Below, piece after piece: positions 20,884 to 31,116 of a DNA stretch of 64,000 nt. Every line of letters begins with the position of its first letter. Within the stretch, counting starts at the first letter, position 1. The notes below the pieces were generated by a model that ran no database searches, was not told where the DNA came from, and saw only the letters and a list, made by a program, of their open reading frames with translations. The stretch spans positions 62,001 through 126,000 of the forward strand of contig NZ_FMXN01000001.1 in the NCBI RefSeq assembly GCF_900104245.1. Reading direction: 5' to 3'. Made by a program: the position numbers and the translations under genes. This DNA comes from Pseudidiomarina indica (GTDB lineage Bacteria > Pseudomonadota > Gammaproteobacteria > Enterobacterales > Alteromonadaceae).

Positions 20884-20913
20884 GTAGCTCACCGCGATAT
20901 AGCGGTGGGCTAC
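20884..20913. repeat. Stem-loop between pyrF and the ComEA-like gene
   Basis: GTAGCTCACCGC and GCGGTGGGCTAC are inverted copies (11 of 12 positions pair, one T-G wobble) around the loop GATATA. No T-run follows on the plus strand, so it is not a typical intrinsic terminator. It may stabilise the 3' end of the pyrF transcript or act in the leader of the next gene. Confidence 0.6.
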
Positions 20914-20971
20914 AGGCAACTAACAGGTCAACCCAATGCATAGGTTGATGAGCTTAAGGAGGAAGGAGTTT

Positions 20972-21274
20972 ATGTTACGGATGACAACGCTTGCTGCGAG
21001 TCTTGGCCTCGCTTTGTTGTTAGCGATGAACCCCGCTCAGGCATCACCGTTGGTGGCCGGGGTGATTGCGCAACAGCTGGCAACGGTGAACATCAATACC
21101 GCCGATGCCGAGCAATTGGCGCAAGGTTTAACCGGAGTTGGTCTAAAACGGGCCCAAGATATCATTAAGTTACGTGATGAACTGGGGCAGTTCACTGATA
21201 TCCATCAATTGATGCAAGTGAAAGGAATTGGGCCGCGGGTGATTGAACTCAACAAAGAACGAATTGTGCTTTAG
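20972..21274 (+). CDS. ComEA-family helix-hairpin-helix protein
   Basis: Short exported DNA-binding protein of 100 residues. It starts with a signal peptide (MLRMTTLAASLGLALLLA...AQA), then has the ComEA helix-hairpin-helix module VNINTADAEQLAQGLTGVG and a second hairpin LMQVKGIGPRVIE. AAGGAGGAAGGAG directly before ATG 20972 sets the start; 12 upstream residues in the same frame lack support. ComEA proteins bind incoming DNA in the periplasm during natural transformation. Short versions like this exist in many non-competent bacteria. Its stop overlaps the convergent rhombosortase gene. Confidence 0.88.
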   Translation: MLRMTTLAASLGLALLLAMNPAQASPLVAGVIAQQLATVNINTADAEQLAQGLTGVGLKRAQDIIKLRDELGQFTDIHQLMQVKGIGPRVIELNKERIVL

Positions 21275-21897
21275 TGAGGTGAACGCTGTGCTGGCTTCGA
21301 TTGCTTGGCAATTGAAGCCAGATACCGACGGTGTAAGCGCCACGCAATTAATCCGCCCAGAATTCCCGCTGCATGAATATAGCCAAAGTCAGCGCCAGCA
21401 TTAAGCAGCAAACTGCTCTGCATTAAACCGGCAATTTCCAACACGACTTTAACCACCAATAAGGCCAGTACCGTTGGGAGCAGCCATTGTGAACGATGGT
21501 ATTGGTGACTGCCCCAGTCCAGTAATAGCCCCGTGACAAACAAGCCATGAATAACCCCAGACAAGCCAACAAAACGGCTGGGAGCGCCCCAGAGCCAGAT
21601 AATGATGCTGGTACTAGCCGCAATGATGATGAAAGCATTGAGCCAGGTTCGGACGGTAAAGTGTCGTAAAAAAAATACGGTGGGTAAGAGAACCCCAATG
21701 GCATTGCTAATGGCATGTTGGGTATCAAGATGGAACAAATGAGCGCTGAATATCCGCCAGGGTTCAGCCCAGAGTACCGCCGCGTCAAAATCAAATTGAT
21801 CCAGCAATGACTGAGTTTCTAACTGATAAAACTGGAGCCAAATGACGATGGCTGCAAGTAATAATGCCGTGATGAGTACTTGGATTCGCTCGAACAT
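21271..21897 (-). CDS. rrtA: Rhombosortase (rhomboid-family intramembrane protease)
   Basis: Intramembrane serine protease of 208 residues with about six membrane segments. The catalytic serine is in GLSGVIHG and the histidine in YIHAAG; WRIFSAHLFHLDTQHAISN is the family N-terminal motif. Rhombosortases process proteins with a GlyGly-CTERM tail for surface release. I see no GlyGly-CTERM protein in this window, so its substrates would be elsewhere. ATG 21897 is chosen because AAAGG precedes it and the hydrophobic segment starts there; the frame runs 27 codons further upstream. Confidence 0.82.
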   Translation of the reverse strand: MFERIQVLITALLLAAIVIWLQFYQLETQSLLDQFDFDAAVLWAEPWRIFSAHLFHLDTQHAISNAIGVLLPTVFFLRHFTVRTWLNAFIIIAASTSIIIWLWGAPSRFVGLSGVIHGLFVTGLLLDWGSHQYHRSQWLLPTVLALLVVKVVLEIAGLMQSSLLLNAGADFGYIHAAGILGGLIAWRLHRRYLASIAKQSKPAQRSPH

Positions 21898-22010
21898 GGT
21901 GGACCTTTTGCTGATTGTTCTCCTGAAGCGGTGGCCGTATGATAGAGATTCGGGGAAAAGGGTGCAAACCCTTCTCATGCTGAATCCCTAGAAGGTAAGG
22001 ACAGTGACTT

Positions 22011-23768
22011 ATGCGTTATTCTATTCTAGCAGTGCTATTTACGCTAACGGCATGCCACAGTGCGCCCTCAACGCCACCGGCCAGCCCGCTCAATTACGAT
22101 CCTGAAGCCGCCACGGGGCTGACCCAGAAAACCGGTGTATTCGCCCATCACTATATGGTCTCAGCGGCAACGCCAGCTGCTGCGCAAGCAGGGGCAGAAA
22201 TTTTAGCACAAGGAGGCAGTGCGGCAGATGCGGCGGTAGCGGTCCAAGCCATGTTAACACTCACCGAGCCCCAATCTTCAGGAATTGGGGGCGGGGGCTT
22301 CATTTTGTACTGGGATGCGGCGACTAAGCAGTTGTACACCATTGATGCACGTGAAACTGCCCCACAAGCTGCGACACCAGATTTATTTCTTGATGAGAAT
22401 GGCCAGCCACCGCAACATTTTATGGCGGCAGTCACGGGCGGTCGCTCGGTGGGAACGCCTGGTGCGTTGCGTGGCTTAGAGCTTGCCCAGCAGCGGTGGG
22501 GGAAGTTGCCATGGGAAGAGTTATTTACCACAACGATCACGAAAGCCGAGCAAGGTTTTGTGGTCTCCCCTCGGCTACAACGCTTGTTGGAAATTGAAAT
22601 GAGCCCAGGGTTATTAGAGCTGTCACCGGGCAAAGAGTACTTTTATCCTGACGGGAAACCGTTACAAGCCGGTACCATCAAGCGAAACCCTGAACTGGCC
22701 CACACCCTAAGGCTCATTGCGAAAGGAGGCGCTGATGCGTTTTATCACGGGGAATTGGCTGAGCTGATAGCCCAGGCGGTGCAGCAGTCTCAGCTTCATC
22801 CAGGGCGTTTGCAAGCAGCGGATCTCGCCAATTATGAGGCCATTGTTCGCGCCCCCGTCTGCGTTGAATACCGAGTATATGATGTTTGTGGCATGCCACC
22901 GCCAAGTTCTGGTGGTATCACTATTTTGCAAATGCTCGGAATGTTAGAACACTTTCCAATGGCAGAGTTAGACGTTAACTCAGCCGCAGCCATTCATTAC
23001 TTCACTCAGGCATCGCGGTTGGCGTTTGCGGATCGCGACCGCTATATTGGCGACCCTGCATTTACCGATGTGCCGGTGGCAGAGATGCTGGATCGGGACT
23101 ACTTAAAACGTCGGGCAGCACTTATTAGCGAACAGGATATGGGGCGTGCAACGGCGGGTGAGTTTGCGGCCTATGCCTATGCTGACGGAGTCACGCCAGA
23201 ATTACCAAGCACCACACATTTTTCGATTGTGGATGGTGAGGGAAATATTTTTGCCATGACGTCCAGTATCGAAATGGGCTTTGGCTCGGCGGTGATGGTC
23301 GGGGGCTTTTTACTGAATAACCAATTAACCGACTTTTCGCTGGTGCCTGAAGTGGATGGGGTGCCGGTAGCGAATCGGGTGGAGCCCGGAAAGCGGCCAC
23401 GCAGTTCCATGGCTCCGGTGATGATTTTCAATGATCAAGGGCAGCCCATTCATGCCTTAGGGTCGCCCGGTGGCGCGCGGATCATCAACTATGTGGCGCA
23501 AACCATTATTGCTTTATTGGATTGGGACTTGGACATGCAAGCGGCGATTGACTTGCCTCATGTGACTAACCTGAATGGAGTGACGGCGTTGGAGCAGGGC
23601 ACAACATTAGAAGCATTGGCGGATGATTTACGGCAGCGTGGGCATGAGATTCGCATTCAAGACCTTAATAGTGGCTTGCATGGGATCACAATTTTACCGG
23701 ATGGTCGGTTGTTTGGCGGGGCAGATCCGCGGCGGGAAGGCCAAGTAATTGGCGACCCCGCACACTAA
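22011..23768 (+). CDS. ggt: Gamma-glutamyltransferase, lipoprotein
   Basis: Hydrolyses or transfers the gamma-glutamyl group of glutathione. The precursor cleaves itself before a threonine, seen here as STTHFSIVDGEG near residue 400, which becomes the small-subunit nucleophile. The large subunit holds GSAADAAVAVQAMLTLTEPQSSG and IDARETAP; the small subunit holds RPRSSMAP and LGSPGGARI. The N-terminus has a lipobox LTAC at residues 12-15, predicting membrane anchoring, whereas E. coli Ggt is periplasmic and soluble. Length 585 residues. It diverges from the rhombosortase gene. Confidence 0.93.
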   Translation: MRYSILAVLFTLTACHSAPSTPPASPLNYDPEAATGLTQKTGVFAHHYMVSAATPAAAQAGAEILAQGGSAADAAVAVQAMLTLTEPQSSGIGGGGFILYWDAATKQLYTIDARETAPQAATPDLFLDENGQPPQHFMAAVTGGRSVGTPGALRGLELAQQRWGKLPWEELFTTTITKAEQGFVVSPRLQRLLEIEMSPGLLELSPGKEYFYPDGKPLQAGTIKRNPELAHTLRLIAKGGADAFYHGELAELIAQAVQQSQLHPGRLQAADLANYEAIVRAPVCVEYRVYDVCGMPPPSSGGITILQMLGMLEHFPMAELDVNSAAAIHYFTQASRLAFADRDRYIGDPAFTDVPVAEMLDRDYLKRRAALISEQDMGRATAGEFAAYAYADGVTPELPSTTHFSIVDGEGNIFAMTSSIEMGFGSAVMVGGFLLNNQLTDFSLVPEVDGVPVANRVEPGKRPRSSMAPVMIFNDQGQPIHALGSPGGARIINYVAQTIIALLDWDLDMQAAIDLPHVTNLNGVTALEQGTTLEALADDLRQRGHEIRIQDLNSGLHGITILPDGRLFGGADPRREGQVIGDPAH

Positions 23769-23788
23769 ACCTGCATGGCTACAGGGAC

Positions 23789-24232
23789 TTATTTAACGTA
23801 TTTAATCCAGTCGCTGTAGCCGCGCTCGGCCATTTCTTCCAATGGAATAAACTCCACGGCGGCTGAGTTGACACAATGACGAGTGCCTAATGGAAGAGGG
23901 CCATCGTCGAACACATGGCCTAAATGAGAGTCGGCAGTCGCACTTCGAATTTCGGTTCGAATCATCCCGAACTTCAGATCTTTACGGGTGGTGAGTAGCT
24001 CATCGTCAATGGCTTTGGTAAAGCTGGGCCAGCCGCAGCTGGAAGCGAACTTGTCGGCCGACGAATATAAGGGTTCACCACTCACAATGTCCACGTAGAT
24101 ACCCGGGCGCGTTTCGTTCCAATAGGCGTTCTGAAACGGTGGTTCGGTGCCATCTTCTTGGGTGACATGATATTGCATGTCGGTGAGCCGCTGTTTCAGT
24201 TCTTCGGGGCTAGGCTTTTGAAATTTACTCAT
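23789..24232 (-). CDS. msrB: Peptide-methionine (R)-S-oxide reductase MsrB, zinc-less form
   Basis: Reduces methionine-R-sulfoxide in proteins. Family motifs are [36 protein letters not shown] and the catalytic cysteine in [11 protein letters not shown]. The two CxxC pairs that bind zinc in E. coli MsrB are absent: VDIVSGEPL and SATADSHLG stand in their place. ATG 24232 is preferred because the upstream ATG at 24268 lies inside the HIT gene and adds unconserved residues. It lies 4 bases downstream of the HIT gene, so they share a transcript. Confidence 0.92.
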   Translation of the reverse strand: MSKFQKPSPEELKQRLTDMQYHVTQEDGTEPPFQNAYWNETRPGIYVDIVSGEPLYSSADKFASSCGWPSFTKAIDDELLTTRKDLKFGMIRTEIRSATADSHLGHVFDDGPLPLGTRHCVNSAAVEFIPLEEMAERGYSDWIKYVK

Positions 24233-24236
24233 GGGC

Positions 24237-24608
24237 TTACCCAGCTGATTTTGGCTGATGGTTGGCAAACGGCGGCCAGCCCATGGTCACCCCAGCAAGC
24301 ATGTGCAGATGCAGGTGGTAGACGGTTTGGCCACCATCTTGGTTGCAATTCATCACCACCCGATAGCCATCACTGGCGAAACCAAATTGTTGGGCCAACC
24401 GAGCGGCAACGACATAGAGATGCCCAACCACTTCACGATCCTCTTCTTGAATGTCGTTAATGGTTGCAATGCGCCGCTTCGGGATGATCAGAACATGAAA
24501 CGGGGCCTGCGGGTTAATGTCTTTAAACGCTAGGCTTAATTCATCTTCATAGACAATGTCAGCGGGTATTTCTTTGGCAATAATTTTGTCAAATATCGTT
24601 GCGCTCAT
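24237..24608 (-). CDS. hinT: HIT-family purine nucleoside phosphoramidase (HinT)
   Basis: Small hydrolase of 123 residues acting on adenosine phosphoramidates. It has the start [22 protein letters not shown], the [16 protein letters not shown] segment and the histidine triad HLHLHMLAG near the C-terminus. GGAGGAAATT precedes the ATG. It lies between metG and msrB on the same strand with gaps of 11 and 4 bases. Confidence 0.92.
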   Translation of the reverse strand: MSATIFDKIIAKEIPADIVYEDELSLAFKDINPQAPFHVLIIPKRRIATINDIQEEDREVVGHLYVVAARLAQQFGFASDGYRVVMNCNQDGGQTVYHLHLHMLAGVTMGWPPFANHQPKSAG

Positions 24609-24619
24609 AATTTCCTCCG

Positions 24620-26647
24620 TTATTTGATTCGCATGCCAGGCTGTGCCCCCTCATGCGGATTCAGAATATAGAGCTCTTCACCACCAGGACCAGCCGCTAA
24701 CACCATGCCTTCAGATAAGCCGAAGCGCATTTTCCGTGGTGCTAAGTTGGCGACCATGACGGTGTGTTGGCCAATCAATTTTTCTGGGGAATAGGCTGAT
24801 TTGATGCCGGCAAACACAGTGCGGGTTTCGCCTCCTAAATCAAGGGTGAGCTTCAGCAGCTTATCGGCCCCTTCCACATGTTCAGCGTTGGCGATCAGAG
24901 CGACCCGCAAATCCACTTTGGCAAAGTCATCAAACTGGATTTCTGGGCTGATTGGATCCCGTTCTAATTCACCGTTACCGGTACTTACCGGTGCTTCATT
25001 TTGTTGCTTTGAATCTTCAATCATTGCGTTTACTTTTTCCATATCAATACGTTGTAATAATGCATTAAACGGACGAACTGTGTGGTTCGTTAAAATTGAT
25101 TGATGACTCTCCCACTGGAATTCTTCATTCAGGAACTCTTGCACGCGCTGAGCCAAAGTTGGCACCACCGGAGTCAGATAAATCATCAGCAAGCGGAACA
25201 GGTTGATGCCGATAGAGCAGATTTCATGAACTTCTGCTGCCCTAGCAGGATCTTTAATAAGTTGCCAAGGCTCTTTCTCGGCAATGTAGAAATTGGCTTT
25301 GTCAGCTAAGGCCATAACTTCTCGCATGGCTTTGGCAAATTCACGTTTCTCAAAAGCATCGGCGATAGGCTCTGCGGCTGCTTGGAATTCATTCAGCAGG
25401 GAATGGTCATGAATTTCGGCGGCTAATTTGCCGTCAAATTTCTTGCTAATAAAGCTGGCACAGCGGCTTGCAATATTCACCACTTTCCCGACTAAGTCCG
25501 CGTTCACGCGTTGGGCGAAGTCGGTTAAGTTCAAATCTAAATCATCGATACGACTGGTGAGCTTGGCCGCAAAATAATAGCGCAAATAATCCGGATCTAA
25601 ATGATCAAGATAGGTGCGCGCCATAATGAAAGTGCCTTTCGACTTCGACATTTTGGTGCCGTTCACGGTAATGAAACCGTGCGCCCACACGTTGGTCGGC
25701 TGGCGGAAATTTGCGCCCTTTAACATGGCCGGCCAAAAGAGGCTGTGGAAATAGATAATATCTTTGCCAATAAAGTGATACAGCTCAGCGTCGCTATCGA
25801 GCTGCCAGTACTGGTCAAAGTTGGCTTTTTGGGTGGTATCGCAGTAGTGCTTGAAGCTACTCATGTAACCAATAGGAGCATCGAGCCAAACATAGAAGTA
25901 CTTACCCGGGGCATCGGGAATCTCGAAGCCAAAATAGGGCGCATCACGGCTGATATCCCACATTTGGAGGCCAGACTCAAACCATTCATTGAGTTTGTTG
26001 GCCATTTCTTCTTGCAAGGAACCTGAGCGCGTCCATTCTTTCAGCATGGACTCAAAGGCGGGCAAATCGAAAAAGTAATGTTCCGACTGGCGCAATTCCG
26101 GCGTTGCACCAGAAACGGCTGATTTCGGATTGAGTAACTCCGTCGGTGAATAGGTGGCACCACAGACGTCACAGTTGTCACCGTATTGCTCGGTTGCTCC
26201 ACATTTAGGGCAATCACCTTTGACAAAGCGGTCTGGCAAAAACATTTGTTTTTGCGGATCATAGAGTTGTTCAATGGTTTTGGTATGAATGTAACCTTGC
26301 TCACGCAAGCGACCATAAATCAGCTCTGATAATTCACGGTTCTCGTCACTGTGCGTGGAGTGGTAATTATCAAATTCAATATGGAAGTCAGCAAAATCCG
26401 CTTGGTGTGCTTGTTTGACTTCTGCAATTAACTGTTCTGGCTCAATGCCTAATTGCTGCGCTTTGAGCATAATAGGCGTACCATGTGCGTCATCAGCACA
26501 AACATAGTGGCATTCATGACCACGGAATTTTTGAAAGCGAACCCATATATCCGCTTGGATATATCCCAACATATGGCCAATGTGGATCGGGCCATTGGCG
26601 TAGGGAAGCGCATTAGTGACCAGTATTTTACGAGTTGCTGTTGGCAT
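24620..26647 (-). CDS. metG: Methionyl-tRNA synthetase
   Basis: Class I synthetase of 675 residues. HIGH is seen in [17 protein letters not shown] in [11 protein letters not shown], and the zinc knuckle in [21 protein letters not shown]. The C-terminal EMAP/Trbp111-like tRNA-binding domain starts near residue 575 ([16 protein letters not shown]) and serves dimerisation. The start [19 protein letters not shown] at 26647 matches the family; ATG 26659 would add four residues. It diverges from apbC, a common gammaproteobacterial arrangement. Confidence 0.96.
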   Translation of the reverse strand: MPTATRKILVTNALPYANGPIHIGHMLGYIQADIWVRFQKFRGHECHYVCADDAHGTPIMLKAQQLGIEPEQLIAEVKQAHQADFADFHIEFDNYHSTHSDENRELSELIYGRLREQGYIHTKTIEQLYDPQKQMFLPDRFVKGDCPKCGATEQYGDNCDVCGATYSPTELLNPKSAVSGATPELRQSEHYFFDLPAFESMLKEWTRSGSLQEEMANKLNEWFESGLQMWDISRDAPYFGFEIPDAPGKYFYVWLDAPIGYMSSFKHYCDTTQKANFDQYWQLDSDAELYHFIGKDIIYFHSLFWPAMLKGANFRQPTNVWAHGFITVNGTKMSKSKGTFIMARTYLDHLDPDYLRYYFAAKLTSRIDDLDLNLTDFAQRVNADLVGKVVNIASRCASFISKKFDGKLAAEIHDHSLLNEFQAAAEPIADAFEKREFAKAMREVMALADKANFYIAEKEPWQLIKDPARAAEVHEICSIGINLFRLLMIYLTPVVPTLAQRVQEFLNEEFQWESHQSILTNHTVRPFNALLQRIDMEKVNAMIEDSKQQNEAPVSTGNGELERDPISPEIQFDDFAKVDLRVALIANAEHVEGADKLLKLTLDLGGETRTVFAGIKSAYSPEKLIGQHTVMVANLAPRKMRFGLSEGMVLAAGPGGEELYILNPHEGAQPGMRIK

Positions 26648-26763
26648 GTAAGGTTCCATTCATTCAACGTTACTGAAAGCCTTGGAGTGTACCTGAATCG
26701 GCGCTGGCAATCCAGTTACACACACCGTATCATGCGGCTTTATGCCCGCATAGGGAGACAATC

Positions 26764-27828
26764 ATGTTCGGTCGTTTTAGAACCTCAAAAAGCACAAAAA
26801 AGCAGTCCATGCCGACCCCGATGGTCGATGCCCTCGCGCAACTAACCAGTCCTTATTTTCCCCATGGCGTGCCGGCCGAATGGGTTCAGTTAGATGACGC
26901 CAAAACGGCTTGTTTAACGTTACCTTTTGCCGCCGATAATACCATTTTAGAGCCGTTTACCACGCATCCGGAATTAGGCCAGTATCAATGGCGCTTGGCC
27001 ATCAACATTGCCAAATTACCCAATTCACAGCCGGAACTGCCGATGACCTTTGGTAATGTCATTATGGTGTCATCGGGAAAAGGCGGCGTTGGCAAGTCAT
27101 CGGTGAGCGTGCAGTTAGCGATTGCGCTGCAGCAACTGGGGGCAACGGTGGGGCTGCTCGACGCCGATATTTATGGCCCCTCACTACCAACCATGCTGGG
27201 CGGGCAAGAGCAGAAACTTGAAATTAATGAGCAAAATAAAATGATTCCCCACCAGCGCCATGGGGTGTGGGTGAGTTCGTTAGGCTACTTAACCGAAGCA
27301 AAAGATGCGGCCATTTGGCGCGGTCCGATGGCCAGTGCAGCCCTGCAACAGCTGTTTCGTGATACCAAGTGGCCACGATTAGATTACTTGGTGGTGGACA
27401 TGCCACCCGGCACCGGTGATATTCAACTCACCTTTGCACAAAAGCTACCAATTACCGGCGCTGTGATTGTGACCACGCCCCAAACCGTGGCCTTGGCGGA
27501 TGCGGAAAAGGGCATTAGCATGTTCCGCAAAGTTAGCGTTCCCATTACCGGCTTGGTGGAAAATATGAGTTATTACCAATGTAGCCAGTGTGGGCATCAA
27601 GATGCTATCTTTGGGGACGGCGGTGGTGTGGCGGTTGCGGCACGTGAACAAGTACCAGTGTTAGGTCAATGGCCCTTGGATGCACGGTTGCGAGCAGCGC
27701 TGGATGAAGGACAGCCTTGGCTGGCACAACATCCCACCGATCCATTGAGTCAGCTCATGCGCACGAGTGCAATGCGACTTGCCAGCGAGTTGTATTGGCA
27801 AGTGCAAGCCAAGTCAAAGGAATCTTAA
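26764..27828 (+). CDS. apbC: Iron-sulfur cluster carrier ApbC/Mrp
   Basis: P-loop ATPase that carries and delivers Fe-S clusters. The deviant Walker A is [14 protein letters not shown] near residue 105, and the cluster-binding CxxC is YQCSQCGHQ near residue 276. Segments [10 protein letters not shown] and [12 protein letters not shown] are typical. The N-terminal 90 residues are a diverged MIP18-like domain. It is 354 residues. GGGAGA precedes the ATG. dcd follows after 23 bases. Confidence 0.94.
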   Translation: MFGRFRTSKSTKKQSMPTPMVDALAQLTSPYFPHGVPAEWVQLDDAKTACLTLPFAADNTILEPFTTHPELGQYQWRLAINIAKLPNSQPELPMTFGNVIMVSSGKGGVGKSSVSVQLAIALQQLGATVGLLDADIYGPSLPTMLGGQEQKLEINEQNKMIPHQRHGVWVSSLGYLTEAKDAAIWRGPMASAALQQLFRDTKWPRLDYLVVDMPPGTGDIQLTFAQKLPITGAVIVTTPQTVALADAEKGISMFRKVSVPITGLVENMSYYQCSQCGHQDAIFGDGGGVAVAAREQVPVLGQWPLDARLRAALDEGQPWLAQHPTDPLSQLMRTSAMRLASELYWQVQAKSKES

Positions 27829-27851
27829 AATACAATGAGGGTAGCAGTGGC

Positions 27852-28442
27852 ATGCGTTTAACCGATCGACAAATCGAACAATACTTAGATGATGGGCGCA
27901 TTGTTTTAGAACCGCGGCCGAGCGTTGATGACATTAGTGGGGTGACGGTTGATATTCACCTGGGTAATGAGTTTCGTGTATTGCAAGATCACGCGGCGCC
28001 ATTTATTGATATTAGTGGGCCGCGGGAAGAAATTGAACGCGCCATTCAGTCGGTCATGAGTGAACCGATTACGTTAACCCCTGAGCAAGCATTTTTTATT
28101 CATCCCGGTGAATTTGCATTGGCGGTCACCCATGAATCGGTCACCTTACCGGCCAATATGGTGGGCTGGTTGGACGGCCGTTCTTCTCTTGCACGATTGG
28201 GATTAATGGTCCACGTCACCGCACACCGGATTGATCCGGGCTGGTCAGGGCAGGTGGTGTTAGAGTTCTACAACAGTGGGAAATTACCCTTGGCGTTGCG
28301 ACCGATGATGAAAATCGGTGCCTTAAGTTTCGAACTGTTGGAAGAAGACTGCTTGCGCCCTTATAGCAAGCGAAAAGACGCTAAGTATAAAGGGCAGCGT
28401 GGCGCCGTTGCGTCTCGCATTGGCGCCGATAAAACCGATTAA
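27852..28442 (+). CDS. dcd: dCTP deaminase
   Basis: Converts dCTP to dUTP in pyrimidine deoxynucleotide synthesis. The start [23 protein letters not shown] aligns with E. coli Dcd (193 residues; here 196), which fixes ATG 27852; the open frame upstream overlaps apbC. Catalytic and substrate-binding segments are [14 protein letters not shown] and [19 protein letters not shown]. It ends 4 bases before the convergent M14 peptidase gene. Confidence 0.96.
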   Translation: MRLTDRQIEQYLDDGRIVLEPRPSVDDISGVTVDIHLGNEFRVLQDHAAPFIDISGPREEIERAIQSVMSEPITLTPEQAFFIHPGEFALAVTHESVTLPANMVGWLDGRSSLARLGLMVHVTAHRIDPGWSGQVVLEFYNSGKLPLALRPMMKIGALSFELLEEDCLRPYSKRKDAKYKGQRGAVASRIGADKTD

Positions 28443-28446
28443 ACCA

Positions 28447-31107
28447 TTAGCGCAGTGGGGTGGCGTGTGCCGCCCCACCGAAAATCGCATTCAGGAGCAA
28501 CACATTGAGCCCATCAAGATACGCCCGATAGGTCGGCTCTTGGGTGAAGCTGATCACCATTCCTTGGCGTCGTGGTTGCCACATTAAAAAAGGCTTATGG
28601 CGCAATTGCTGTTGATTTTCTGCCCACAGGTAGCCGCTGGCTAACACGTCATCACTATAGCTAACAATGTTACGACCATGCTGAATATTCAGCGGGCGAT
28701 AGATCTTGTTGCCCACGGTGACATTGATGAGATGCGGTTTCACGCCTGCGCTCAACCAATGTTCTTGATCCACGTCAAGTTTGGCTAACACACCTGAAGT
28801 CCAATACGGGTCAACATCGGCCGGGGTGATGTAATGCTGCCATTGGGCTTTGGAATCAAACACCAAGGCATCAACATACTTCTCGTCACCATGGCGGTTG
28901 GCTGGTTCGCTGATAGCGCGTTCTAAGGCGCTGCTGAGCAAGTCTTCTTGAACTGCCCATTCCGTAGCATTGCCTAAGGTGATTAACACCCCTCCTTGTT
29001 CCACCCAGCGGGTGAGGCTCGCGGTGCCATGCTCGCCTAGTACCTGTGATAACGAGCCCGCGAGGGCGGGCAAGATCACCACTTGGTAATGGGCCAAGTT
29101 GGCGGCTCGTAATTGTTGGGCGCGCATCGCCGTCACTGGATAGCCGAACTGTTGCTCAATGACATAGCGGGTATGACCGGCGCTAAGGCTTTGCACGGGT
29201 TCATCCCACAACAGCAAAATATTGGGGGCATGAATTTTCTTGTTCTGGTTGGAACCAAAATTCGGGCCAGCGGTGACCCAACTGGTATCCACGCCATGAA
29301 CTTGAGCGCCAGTTTGTGCCGCAAGGCTTTCAATCTGTTGACGCAGTTGCGGGTTGTCAGCATGGGTTAAAATTAAACTGCCGGCGGGGTAATTGGTGCC
29401 GTTTTTATGGGTGAAGCTTGCGCCTGCACGTTTAACCGTGAATCCAGCACGTAGGGCGGCCGTTAAGAAACGTCCGGCGTTCATATCTCCCCAAGGCACC
29501 AGGTAGCCGACCTTGGCATCCACGTGCTGCACTTGCCCCGGTTTGATGAAGTCGCGTGTGGCTGGCACGCTGGCAACTTTGGGAGCTTGGGCACAGGTTT
29601 GATAATCAAGATTAAACATCAGTGGCAAGGACCATGCCGTGACGTCATATATCTGATCAGGAAGGTTGTTGGCGCGGCGCCGCTCTTGCTCCGCTAAAAA
29701 CTCGTCATCCATGGCAATATCACTATCTAAGAGCGTGCGCACCATATAGTGAGCGGGTTGCGCCGAGTCGACCCAGAAGGTGCCGGCAGGATAATTGACG
29801 CCACATAGCTTAAAGGCTTGTTTGGCTTGGTTCACTTGCACCCCATGGCGAGTGAGCAGTGCTGCTAACCGCTGGGCACCGGCGCGGTCATCCGTGCCCG
29901 GGAATAAATAGGTGCGTTGTTTGCTTTTTGCCCCGAGACGAATACCTTGCTGGCGATATTGCCAAAAGTTTTCTAGTAAGGCTTGGCGTTGCTGTGACAC
30001 ACTTTCAATGGTGGCCAAGGACGCAATAAAGTGCCGTTGGACACCGTCGCCGTAGGTCAAAATGGTACCATCTTTGGTACGGAAGTGGTGGCCACGCGCT
30101 GAGGCCATTTCATAAGTCATTGAAATGGAGCCGTGGTAAAGCGGCCAGCTGGCACCATAGCCTGGATAAAAGGCATCAAAAATTTCCCGCGTAAAGTAAT
30201 CATACCCCTGGGCATCAAACCAGCGCGCATTGTTTTCACCAATATCCCATAACGACTGTCGCTGCTTGGGCGTGATCAAGGGGTTATAGGGATCGGCTTC
30301 AGGAGTGAAGTAGTAGCTGGTATCACCGCCCATTTCGTGCAGATCAACATACACGAGAGGCATGTTCACGAGCAAGGTATCCACCTGACCGCTAATTTCG
30401 GGTTGAGTTAATGCCAGCCAATCACGGTTTAAATCGAATAAGTAATGATTGGAGCGGCCACTGGGCCATGGCTCATTGTGCTCGGCAGAGAAGCGGTCGG
30501 CACTGTGCTCTAAGCCCGCGGTCATATAATAGCGACTGACGAAGCGTGCGCGCCCATCGGGGTTTTGCAAGGGATCAATAAATACGATGGTGTTGTTCAG
30601 ATAGCCTTGCGTTTGTTCATCGGTTGCGGCCAACAGGTGATAAGCAGTGAGTAGCGCCGCTTCTGGGGATGAAATTTCATTCCCATGAACACCATAAGAT
30701 AGCCAAATGCTGGCGGGCAGGGTGTTGATCAGTTGCTGGGCTTCACGCTCACTGGTGGTATCGGCGGCGCTGAGTTGCTGCATGCCGCGTTGAAAGGCTT
30801 CAAAATTGTTCATATTCGCGGCACTAGAAAGGGCGATCACGTACAAATTACGGCCTTCCCAGCTTTGCCCGTAATGAATCATGCGGACCTGTTCGGGAAA
30901 CTGCGCTGCTAACTGATTAAAATAGTGTTCAATTGCGTCAGGGCTACTAATACGGCTGGCGATAGGGTAACCGAGTACCTCTGCTGGGCTTGGGGTAGAG
31001 GTTGAATAGGTGGTTGATGCCAGCCCAAGTTCTTGGGCGGATAACGCAGGATGCCATTGACTGACTGTTGCGACCAAGAATGACGCAACCAGATGTTTCA
31101 AACGCAT
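28447..31107 (-). CDS. Secreted M14-family zinc carboxypeptidase
   Basis: Large exported metallopeptidase of 886 residues. A signal peptide MRLKHLVASFLVATVSQWHPALSAQ starts the protein. The M14 domain covers about residues 45-350, with zinc ligands in YGVHGNEISSP (HxxE) and YVDLHEMGGD; NPDGRARF is also typical. The remaining 500 residues include a region resembling a glutamine-amidotransferase-like fold (residues 640-740) with no assigned role. AAGGA 7 bases before ATG 31107 sets the start. It lies 9 bases or so after the YvcK-like gene, in an operon. Confidence 0.88.
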   Translation of the reverse strand: MRLKHLVASFLVATVSQWHPALSAQELGLASTTYSTSTPSPAEVLGYPIASRISSPDAIEHYFNQLAAQFPEQVRMIHYGQSWEGRNLYVIALSSAANMNNFEAFQRGMQQLSAADTTSEREAQQLINTLPASIWLSYGVHGNEISSPEAALLTAYHLLAATDEQTQGYLNNTIVFIDPLQNPDGRARFVSRYYMTAGLEHSADRFSAEHNEPWPSGRSNHYLFDLNRDWLALTQPEISGQVDTLLVNMPLVYVDLHEMGGDTSYYFTPEADPYNPLITPKQRQSLWDIGENNARWFDAQGYDYFTREIFDAFYPGYGASWPLYHGSISMTYEMASARGHHFRTKDGTILTYGDGVQRHFIASLATIESVSQQRQALLENFWQYRQQGIRLGAKSKQRTYLFPGTDDRAGAQRLAALLTRHGVQVNQAKQAFKLCGVNYPAGTFWVDSAQPAHYMVRTLLDSDIAMDDEFLAEQERRRANNLPDQIYDVTAWSLPLMFNLDYQTCAQAPKVASVPATRDFIKPGQVQHVDAKVGYLVPWGDMNAGRFLTAALRAGFTVKRAGASFTHKNGTNYPAGSLILTHADNPQLRQQIESLAAQTGAQVHGVDTSWVTAGPNFGSNQNKKIHAPNILLLWDEPVQSLSAGHTRYVIEQQFGYPVTAMRAQQLRAANLAHYQVVILPALAGSLSQVLGEHGTASLTRWVEQGGVLITLGNATEWAVQEDLLSSALERAISEPANRHGDEKYVDALVFDSKAQWQHYITPADVDPYWTSGVLAKLDVDQEHWLSAGVKPHLINVTVGNKIYRPLNIQHGRNIVSYSDDVLASGYLWAENQQQLRHKPFLMWQPRRQGMVISFTQEPTYRAYLDGLNVLLLNAIFGGAAHATPLR

Positions 31108-31116
31108 ACACATTCC

